5,006 nt of DNA. Source: Actinobacteria bacterium UBA5976. GTDB lineage: Bacteria > Actinomycetota > Actinomycetes > S36-B12 > UBA5976. A program made the position numbers and the translations under genes. Shown one piece after another: positions 1 to 5,006 of the stretch; the first letter of the stretch is position 1, and each line of letters starts with the position of its first letter. The notes below the pieces were generated by a model. That model was not told where the DNA came from. It searched no databases and was given only the letters and a program-made list of their open reading frames with translations. The DNA lies in the NCBI GenBank assembly GCA_002430405.1, contig DJBM01000140.1, positions 21,771 to 26,776 on the forward strand. The letters are read 5' to 3'.

Positions 1-256
1 CTGGCACTTTCCATCTGGCGAACTCAGTGTCATGTGCCCAGGCAACTGCTGTGTGGATGATTGGAATTCCAGCGGCCCGAGCTGCTGGAAAAAGTCGAGC
101 CGCATTAGTGATGGCGCGCTGGGCATGGTCGCTTCGACCGAGCGCATACTTTGGGTCACAAAATGCCATTTGGAAATCAACTGCGATAACCGCTGGGCGA
201 GTGCCCCAGCCAACTTCGCCTTGCCCATATCCTGCATTAGTAAATGCTTGTGTCAT
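1..256 (-). CDS. Isochorismatase-family cysteine hydrolase, N-carbamoylsarcosine/maleamate amidase-like (5' part)
   Basis: Eighty-five codons are visible from ATG at 256 down to the left edge, and the gene continues outside the window. The protein begins MTQAFTNAGYGQGEVGWGTRPAVIAVDFQ, then has a helix (about residues 46-62, AITNAARLFPAARAAG) and a second strand, IPIIHTAVAW. This is the opening of the isochorismatase alpha/beta fold. Asp27 in VDFQ is the expected first member of the family's Asp-Lys-Cys triad; the Lys and Cys would lie beyond the edge. The GYGQ...WGTRPA lead-in and the RWKVP segment at 81-85 resemble N-carbamoylsarcosine amidase and maleamate amidase more than true isochorismatase, so C-N bond hydrolysis on a small cytosolic amide is likely. 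The substrate cannot be fixed. GGAGG at 261-265 lies 4 nt before the ATG. The gene is transcribed divergently from the acyl-CoA dehydrogenase operon. The family call is firm and the subfamily is tentative. Confidence 0.85.
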   Translation of the reverse strand, partial: MTQAFTNAGYGQGEVGWGTRPAVIAVDFQMAFCDPKYALGRSDHAQRAITNAARLFPAARAAGIPIIHTAVAWAHDTEFARWKVP

Positions 257-260
257 TTGC

Positions 261-265
261 CCTCC
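261..265 (-). promoter_or_regulatory. Shine-Dalgarno of the isochorismatase-family gene
   Basis: On the minus strand GGAGG stands 4 nt before ATG at 256. A second, stronger purine tract, AAGAAGGAGG (minus strand, 288-279), lies about 22 nt before the ATG. It has no ATG or GTG at a usual distance downstream, so the proximal GGAGG is taken as the site that sets the start. Confidence 0.6.
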
Positions 266-286
266 AAGTATCGAAAATCCTCCTTC

Positions 287-296
287 TTGTATACAT
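287..296. promoter_or_regulatory. Candidate operator half of a pair: TTGTATACAT
   Basis: TGTATACA at 288-295 is a perfect 8-bp palindrome. It fits the GT-xx-AC core typical of FadR-subfamily GntR operators. A close copy occurs at 371-380, exactly 84 bp downstream. The site lies about 30 bp upstream of the isochorismatase-family start codon, so it could also overlap that gene's promoter. No GntR regulator gene is present in the window, so this is inference from the motif alone. Confidence 0.3.
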
Positions 297-369
297 CTAT
301 TCTCAAATTCTTGCTGGTTTTTGAACAAATTAAGGGTTCCGATGGCAAATCCGTTCCAAAAGTGACAAG

Positions 370-381
370 ATTGTATGCAAT
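370..381. promoter_or_regulatory. Candidate operator / -10 element: ATTGTATGCAAT
   Basis: This 12-bp element pairs at five of six symmetric positions (only T374/G377 fails). It repeats the TTGTATRCA word seen at 287-295. It overlaps TATGCA (374-379), a possible -10 box for the acyl-CoA dehydrogenase operon. If that box is used, transcription would start near 386, leaving a short leader that still includes AGGAG at 392-396. The ATG at 375 would then lie upstream of the transcript. Confidence 0.3.
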
Positions 382-391
382 CCGCCATTTC

Positions 392-396
392 AGGAG
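392..396 (+). promoter_or_regulatory. Shine-Dalgarno AGGAG that decides the acyl-CoA dehydrogenase start
   Basis: AGGAG is followed by five bases (CCACA) and then TTG at 402, an ideal ribosome-binding arrangement. The in-frame ATG at 375 has no purine-rich tract before it. The site therefore favours the TTG start. Confidence 0.65.
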
Positions 397-401
397 CCAC
401 A

Positions 402-1562
402 TTGACTACATTCGACTTCTTCCAGACAAGCGAAGAGCACGAGGAGTTACGTTCGGTAGTTAGATCTCTGGCAGAAAACAAGATAGCGCCGTTTGCAGCA
501 CAGGTAGATGAAGATGCGCGCTTCCCGCAGGAGGCTTACGACGCCCTACGGGCTGCAGAACTGCAAGCAATTCACGTGCCCGAAGCTTACGGTGGCGCCC
601 AAGGTGACGCATTGGCTTACGCAATTGTTGTTGAGGAAGTTGCGCGTGCTTGCGCCTCGAGCTCTTTGATTCCAGGGGTTAACAAACTTGCCTCGTTGCC
701 AGTGATCATGAGTGGCAGTGAGGAACTGAAGAAAGAGTTTTTGCCAGGTTTGGCATCTGGTGAAACTTTATGGTCTTACGCGTTATCTGAGACTGATGCT
801 GGCAGTGATGCAGGCTCAATGAAAACGTCTGCAACTGCAACTGGCGATTCATGGACTTTGAACGGATCAAAGAAGTGGATTACCAATGCTGGGGAAAGTG
901 AAATTTACACGGTACTTGCCGTTACCGATAAAGATAAAGGTACGCGCAGTGGCATAACCGCCTTTGTAGTGAAAAAAGATGACATAGGCGTAAGTTTTGG
1001 AGCGCCAGAAAAAAAACTTGGCATTAAGGGTTCACCTACTCGAGAAGTTTATTTAGACAATGTCGTAATTCCTGATACTCGCCGAATTGGCGAAGTTGGA
1101 TCCGGCTTCAGTATTGCCATGAACACTTTGGACCACAGCCGCATTGCGATCGCAGCGCAAGCAGTTGGAATCGCGCAAGGCGCTCTAGATTTTGCAGCTG
1201 GGTACATCAAAGAGCGAAGGCAGTTCGGTAAAGCTATTGCGGACTTCCAAGGAATCCAATTCATGGTTGCTGACATGGCCATGAAACTTGAAGCAGCTCG
1301 GCAACTGACTTATGCAGCCGCCGCTCGAAGTGAGCGCGGCGATTCCGACTTAACCTTCTTTGGCGCTGCGAGTAAGTGCTTCGCATCAGATGTAGCAATG
1401 GAGATTACAACAGATGCTGTGCAATTACTCGGTGGCTATGGTTATTCGCGTGATTATCCCGTAGAGCGAATGATGCGAGATGCAAAAATTACCCAAATCT
1501 ATGAAGGAACTAATCAAGTTCAGCGCATCGTAATGTCACGACACACGCTCGCATCTCGATAA
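402..1562 (+). CDS. Acyl-CoA dehydrogenase (FAD-dependent, short/medium-chain type)
   Basis: FAD enzyme introducing a trans-2 double bond into an acyl-CoA and passing electrons to electron-transfer flavoprotein in the cytosol. From TTG402 it is 386 aa, the usual family length. Domains run N-terminal helices (about 5-120), beta domain (about 125-225) and C-terminal helices (about 235-386). Both family signatures are complete: ALSETDAGSDAGS at 127-139 and the Q-x2-GGxGY...D...R...D pattern at 341-360. The catalytic base is Glu368 in QIYEGTNQ, the position used by short- and medium-chain enzymes and unlike isovaleryl-CoA dehydrogenase. RRQFGKAI matches the conserved FAD-contact segment. TTG402 is chosen because AGGAG lies 5 nt upstream; the in-frame ATG at 375 lacks a ribosome site and would add nine residues before the family's usual start. 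It is the first gene of a three-gene operon. Chain length and branching of the substrate are not determinable. Confidence 0.93.
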   Translation: MTTFDFFQTSEEHEELRSVVRSLAENKIAPFAAQVDEDARFPQEAYDALRAAELQAIHVPEAYGGAQGDALAYAIVVEEVARACASSSLIPGVNKLASLPVIMSGSEELKKEFLPGLASGETLWSYALSETDAGSDAGSMKTSATATGDSWTLNGSKKWITNAGESEIYTVLAVTDKDKGTRSGITAFVVKKDDIGVSFGAPEKKLGIKGSPTREVYLDNVVIPDTRRIGEVGSGFSIAMNTLDHSRIAIAAQAVGIAQGALDFAAGYIKERRQFGKAIADFQGIQFMVADMAMKLEAARQLTYAAAARSERGDSDLTFFGAASKCFASDVAMEITTDAVQLLGGYGYSRDYPVERMMRDAKITQIYEGTNQVQRIVMSRHTLASR

Positions 1563-1565
1563 CAC

Positions 1566-2765
1566 ATGTCTAAAGCAGCGCCGGATAAATTGCGCAGAGA
1601 TGCCCTTGGAATTTTGACAGCAGCAGTTGCTGCGCAATTGGCAGTCTCGGCAGCGCAACAAGGACTTCCCGCACTTGGCCCAATTTTGGCAAGTACTTTT
1701 AACTTGACCACAGCAGGTGTGGGGTTACTGCTCGGCACCATCAGCCTAGGTACTGCCACTGCTGTTATCTTCTGGGGAAAACTTTCAGACCGAATTAATG
1801 ATCGGTTAATTGCAGTACTTGGCCTGTTTGGAACAGCAACTTGCTTTGCGGTTGCAGCATTTTTTAAGACTTCCGAGGTAGCGCATTTTGCAATTATTTT
1901 TGCTGGCATCATGATGGCAGCGCCAACAGTTGCAATGACCAAAGGTTTAGCTAGAAATTTTGTTCATCTTGGAAACATCGGCTTTGCGCTATCAACTCGG
2001 CAAGCAGCCGTTCCTGTTGGCGGGGTAATTGGAGGTTTAGTCCTTACTGGTATTGCAGTTTCCTACGGGCTTAGTGCTGCGCTTTATGCTCTGGCCGCCT
2101 TAATTGTTGTTGGTGGATTGTTCGTGATCCTTGCGCCGGCAGGAATCCCTGAACCACCGCGAATGAGCACCGAAAATTTGCCACCCGTAAGTTGGAAAAG
2201 ACTTGCGCCAATTCTTGCCGCTGCCGCATTCTTTTGCCTTACCCAACTCGGAATTGTTGCACTTTTAACGTTGTACTTAAGTTCCAGTCGGGGCTGGTCT
2301 CCTATTCACGCTGGTCAACTTTACGCGTTAATGATGGCTTGTGTTATTGTCCTGCGGATTCGATTAGGTGTGATTAGCGATCGTTATCCCGCTAAGCGTG
2401 TAAATTTCCAGATTGTGATCGCATTACTGGGCGCAGTTCTGCTTTTACTTTGCGCAATACTAGAGCAGTACCCAATAGTTGTACCACTTTTATTTCTGGC
2501 TGGAATTACCGCGATGGGTTGGAATGGATTACTTTTCACTACCGCAGTAGTTGCAGTGCCATCCCAACGCGTTGGCTATACCCAAGGCGTTCTGCATAGT
2601 TTCATTTTTGCTGCCGGGGGATTGTCGCCCATAATCATGTCGCGGATTGTGCAATCTTTCAGTTGGCAGGCGGCCTGGACCGTAATGGCGATATGCTCGA
2701 TTATGGCGGCCGTTTCATTACGTAGATTTGATTCCAGCCCAGAAACCATTAAGGAAATAGCATGA
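1566..2765 (+). CDS. Major facilitator superfamily (MFS) transporter
   Basis: A 399-aa cytoplasmic-membrane permease with about twelve hydrophobic segments, six before and six after a central hydrophilic loop at about 191-212 (PAGIPEPPRM...SWKR). The loop 2-3 signature, MFS motif A, is GKLSDRINDR at 71-80. Its half-repeat GVISDRYPAKR is at 268-278 between helices 8 and 9. A glycine-rich TM5 segment, RQAAVPVGGVIGG (145-157), resembles motif C and related TM5 signatures. The start ATG comes 3 nt after the acyl-CoA dehydrogenase stop, in the same frame, with no clear Shine-Dalgarno, so translation probably depends on reinitiation from the upstream gene. The end overlaps the next gene by ATGA. 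Context suggests import or export of an organic acid or related metabolite handled by the flanking enzymes. Family membership is clear; direction and substrate are not. Confidence 0.9.
   Translation: MSKAAPDKLRRDALGILTAAVAAQLAVSAAQQGLPALGPILASTFNLTTAGVGLLLGTISLGTATAVIFWGKLSDRINDRLIAVLGLFGTATCFAVAAFFKTSEVAHFAIIFAGIMMAAPTVAMTKGLARNFVHLGNIGFALSTRQAAVPVGGVIGGLVLTGIAVSYGLSAALYALAALIVVGGLFVILAPAGIPEPPRMSTENLPPVSWKRLAPILAAAAFFCLTQLGIVALLTLYLSSSRGWSPIHAGQLYALMMACVIVLRIRLGVISDRYPAKRVNFQIVIALLGAVLLLLCAILEQYPIVVPLLFLAGITAMGWNGLLFTTAVVAVPSQRVGYTQGVLHSFIFAAGGLSPIIMSRIVQSFSWQAAWTVMAICSIMAAVSLRRFDSSPETIKEIA
2751..2756 (+). promoter_or_regulatory. Shine-Dalgarno AAGGAA for the AceE-like gene
   Basis: The AGGA core at 2752-2755 lies 6 nt before ATG 2762, inside the last codons of the transporter. 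The AceE-like frame is closed just upstream by TAA at 2750-2752. The short N-terminus is therefore real and not a mis-called start. Confidence 0.6.
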
Positions 2766-5006
2766 CGAAGCAACGAGTAGATACCGAATTGTTGGATGAA
2801 ATCCAGCGCCGGGTTTTATGGCTCGCTGTTCGCATGGTGGACTTTGCAAACCGTGAGCGCGCCGAAAAAGATGACGTAAAAGTAGGTGGTCACCAAGCAT
2901 CGAGTGCCTCTCTGACCTCGATCATGACTGCGCTTTACTTTGATCACTTAGCAGGGCCAGATCGAGTCAGCGTAAAACCACATGCTTCTCCGGTATTTCA
3001 TGCCATTCAATACCTGCTGGGAAATTTAGACGAAAGTTACTTAACTCGTCTTCGAGAATTTGGCGGTCTGCAGTCTTACCCATCCCGCACAAAAGATCCG
3101 GATACCCCAGATTTTTCAACTGGATCAGTTGGACTAGGCGCAGCTGCGCCACTGTTCGCCGCAGTAACTCGGCGTTATGTTGATTCACATTTTGGTGAAC
3201 GACCACATTCTCGTTTTATTGCATTGATTGGCGATGCAGAATTGGATGAAGGAAATGTTTGGGAAGCGGTTGCTGATCCGGCAACCACCGAACTTGGAAA
3301 CGTTATGTGGGTTGTCGACTTTAATCGCCAGTCACTTGATCGCGTTATTCCAGGAATTCGAATCGTGCAATGGCGGGCTCAATTTGAAGCCGCTGGTTGG
3401 CATGTAGTCGAAGTTAAGTATGGCAAAAAGTTACATGCGAAATTCGAACAGAAATTTGGCAAGGAACTTGAATCGTGGATAGATGCCATGGCTAATGAGC
3501 AGTACCAATCTTTATTTGGATTTCGAGGCGCAGAACTGCGCGAGCGTTTCTTAGATGGTGCGCCAGTGGAAGTTGGACTTTCGGTAGCGGAACTAACTGA
3601 CGCGCAACTTTATGAATTAGTTACCGACTTAGGTGGTCACAACTTAGATAGTTTGCGCGACGCCTTTGATTTGTGCGACTCGGTGACAGATCGCCCAAGC
3701 GTAGTTTTTGCTTACACAATTAAAGGCTGGGGATTGCCAATGGCCGGTAACCCCCGCAATCATTCAGCTTTACTATCCGGGGAGCAAGTAGACACTTTTC
3801 GCGGTGAAGTTGGCTTAACTAGTCATAATGAATGGTCTGCCTTCGAGCCACAAAGCGCAGCTGGGGTATTGGCTGCGCAACGCCGGCAACTTTTGCACAA
3901 ACCATTAATTCATAAAGGTGTGGAACTAAATGTGCCAGCCCCAGAGGTTGCTACTGGAACCAAACCGCTAAGTACTCAGGAAGCGTTTGGCCGGGTCTTA
4001 GTTGATCTTTCGCGCAACGAAGAAATCAATAAGTATTTAGTTACAACTGCGCCAGATGTTGCTACTTCAACAAATCTTGCTGGGTTCATAAATCGAAATG
4101 GTATTTATTCGCCGACTGAGCGCCGGGCTTGGAATGAGGACCCGATGCTTAAGTGGGCTGAAGGTCCAACAGGGCAACATATCGAACTTGGCATTAGTGA
4201 AATGAACTTATTCCTGCTACTTGGTCAACTTGGATTGTCGTGGGATTTATCTAACCAACCCTTGATTCCAATTGGCACAGTTTATGACCCGTTTGTTGCC
4301 CGAGGCTTAGATGCATTTATTTACGGAACTTACTCTGCTTCTCGTTTCATTATTGCTGGCACGCCAAGCGGAGTAACGCTGGCACCAGAAGGTGGCGCGC
4401 ATCAATCAACAATCACCGCTTCCATTGGTATGGAATTGCCAGGGGTAACTTTTATTGAACCAACTTATGGAACTGCGCTTAGTTGGTTGCTGGCTGATGC
4501 AATAACTCGCGTTGCGGCTGGACCATCGACCCTAAAAACTGCAGCACCATACGATGATGGCGCATTCTATTTCCGGTTAACAACCAGACCGCTTGATCAA
4601 GCGCCATTTGAGGCGGCTCGTAAACGAATCGGAGACGCAGTTTTGCGCCGTCAAGTAATGTCTGGTGGCTACCGATTATTTGACGCCTTTGAACAATTCC
4701 CAGATTTACGTGGCTCTGATGAAGGCGAACGTGTTCCTATGGTGCACTTAGTTGCATCAGGGGCCGTCATGCCAGAAGTTTTGATAGCAGCCAATGAACT
4801 TTGCAGTGAAGGCGTTGCAGCCCACGTAGTTGATGTCACGAGCGCCGATCGCTGGTATGGATCTTGGCAACGAACTTTGCGCCAGGCGGTGCGCACTGCG
4901 TCTGCGCCATCTTTGCCGGGTCCACTTTGGTCCGTTATTGGTGATCGCGCACCGATCGTTACGATTCAAGATGCCTCAAGCCATGCCATGGCTTGGATGG
5001 GTTCGG
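2762..5006 (+). CDS. AceE-like thiamine-diphosphate 2-oxoacid dehydrogenase E1, homodimeric type (3' end cut)
   Basis: 748 codons are visible, beginning MTKQRVDTELLDEIQRR; the gene runs off the right edge. The fold matches single-chain pyruvate dehydrogenase E1: a diphosphate-binding domain (about 15-370), a pyrimidine-binding domain (about 402-600) and the start of the transketolase C-terminal domain (about 658 on). Matches to E. coli AceE include GGHQAS with His44, PHASP with His74, GDAELDE at 157-163 with Asn188 as the Mg/ThDP motif, loop His334 in NPRNHSALL, the N1'-activating Glu480 in LGISEMN, and His547 in EGGAHQS. The family decarboxylates a 2-oxoacid and passes the acyl group to lipoyl-E2. 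Two oddities: about 60 N-terminal residues of AceE are absent, and GDG is GDA. An MdeB-like (2-oxobutyrate) role is as plausible as pyruvate. Translation is coupled to the transporter by ATGA overlap. Family firm, substrate uncertain. Confidence 0.88.
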   Translation, partial: MTKQRVDTELLDEIQRRVLWLAVRMVDFANRERAEKDDVKVGGHQASSASLTSIMTALYFDHLAGPDRVSVKPHASPVFHAIQYLLGNLDESYLTRLREFGGLQSYPSRTKDPDTPDFSTGSVGLGAAAPLFAAVTRRYVDSHFGERPHSRFIALIGDAELDEGNVWEAVADPATTELGNVMWVVDFNRQSLDRVIPGIRIVQWRAQFEAAGWHVVEVKYGKKLHAKFEQKFGKELESWIDAMANEQYQSLFGFRGAELRERFLDGAPVEVGLSVAELTDAQLYELVTDLGGHNLDSLRDAFDLCDSVTDRPSVVFAYTIKGWGLPMAGNPRNHSALLSGEQVDTFRGEVGLTSHNEWSAFEPQSAAGVLAAQRRQLLHKPLIHKGVELNVPAPEVATGTKPLSTQEAFGRVLVDLSRNEEINKYLVTTAPDVATSTNLAGFINRNGIYSPTERRAWNEDPMLKWAEGPTGQHIELGISEMNLFLLLGQLGLSWDLSNQPLIPIGTVYDPFVARGLDAFIYGTYSASRFIIAGTPSGVTLAPEGGAHQSTITASIGMELPGVTFIEPTYGTALSWLLADAITRVAAGPSTLKTAAPYDDGAFYFRLTTRPLDQAPFEAARKRIGDAVLRRQVMSGGYRLFDAFEQFPDLRGSDEGERVPMVHLVASGAVMPEVLIAANELCSEGVAAHVVDVTSADRWYGSWQRTLRQAVRTASAPSLPGPLWSVIGDRAPIVTIQDASSHAMAWMGS

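Larger units (their letters stand above)
257..401. promoter_or_regulatory. Divergent intergenic control region
   Basis: This 145-bp, relatively AT-rich gap separates two divergently read genes and must hold the promoters of both. It contains the two TTGTATRCA sites and ribosome binding sites for each side. I could not find a convincing -35/-10 pair with standard spacing in either direction. The best -10-like hexamers are TATACA at 290-295, where the site is nearly palindromic, and TATGCA at 374-379 on the plus strand. No terminator hairpin or riboswitch-like structure is apparent. Confidence 0.55.

Noticed and set aside
253..267. Minus-strand mini-ORF TTG GAG GGC AAA TGA whose stop overlaps the isochorismatase-family ATG, preceded by AAGGAGG
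   Set aside because: The spacing from AAGGAGG to the TTG is about 11 nt, and four codons is too short to separate from chance.
237..296. Minus-strand 19-codon frame ATG TAT ACA AGA AGG AGG ..., a possible leader peptide with rare arginine codons overlapping the isochorismatase-family start
   Set aside because: It has no ribosome binding site of its own, and the AGGAGG that supplies the Arg codons is itself a Shine-Dalgarno-like tract. No attenuator hairpin follows it.
27..463. Two plus-strand open frames across the left end (27-365 and 32-463)
   Set aside because: They lie antisense to the clear isochorismatase-family gene or run through the control region and the acyl-CoA dehydrogenase start. 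Their translations resemble no family and have irregular composition.
1009..1016. Run of eight A within the acyl-CoA dehydrogenase, a possible slippage or frameshift site
   Set aside because: The frame continues intact through the conserved EKKLGIKGS segment, and lysine codons are expected there. Nothing suggests a programmed shift.
2750..2765. Possible frameshift fusion of transporter and AceE-like protein
   Set aside because: The ATGA overlap with an AAGGAA site is a standard coupled start, and both proteins are complete at this junction for their subfamilies.
4669..4969. Antisense open frames inside the AceE-like gene (and similar ones at 1049-1282, 1520-1942, 2718-2900 and 2967-3206)
   Set aside because: All are minus-strand shadows of confidently identified plus-strand genes, and their translations show no recognisable domain.

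Overview
The window holds four protein genes and one short control region. Coding is dense and base composition is roughly balanced. The proteins read like actinobacterial homologues: the acyl-CoA dehydrogenase N-terminus (TFDFFQTSEEHEELR) and the short AceE-like 2-oxoacid dehydrogenase resemble forms I associate with Actinobacteria. The moderate GC and tight packing would suit a streamlined free-living lineage, such as freshwater planktonic Actinobacteria. This assignment is an inference from protein style and composition, not from a marker gene.

Layout. Positions 1-256 (minus strand) carry the 5' part of an isochorismatase-family cysteine hydrolase that resembles N-carbamoylsarcosine or maleamate amidases. 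It runs off the left edge. Positions 257-401 are a divergent control region. It has strong Shine-Dalgarno sequences for both flanking genes and two copies of the near-palindrome TTGTATRCA exactly 84 bp apart. Reading right is a tightly packed operon: an acyl-CoA dehydrogenase (402-1562, probably starting at TTG), a 12-helix major facilitator transporter (1566-2765, after a 3-nt gap), and an AceE-type thiamine-diphosphate 2-oxoacid dehydrogenase E1 (2762-5006, ATGA overlap with the transporter, cut by the right edge).

How the genes may work together. The operon couples a permease, an enzyme that would turn a 2-oxoacid into an acyl group (usually handed to lipoyl-E2 and then CoA), and a flavoenzyme that desaturates an acyl-CoA. 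A simple reading is uptake and oxidation of a small 2-oxoacid or of a compound that yields one. The divergent amidase-like hydrolase could release the carbon skeleton or ammonia from an amide precursor. Substrates cannot be read from the sequence. The most notable point is that the E1 lacks about 60 residues present at the N-terminus of E. coli AceE, a region that helps dock E1 onto the E2 core. Its partner is therefore uncertain. No RNA genes, mobile elements, CRISPR arrays or clear terminators were found.
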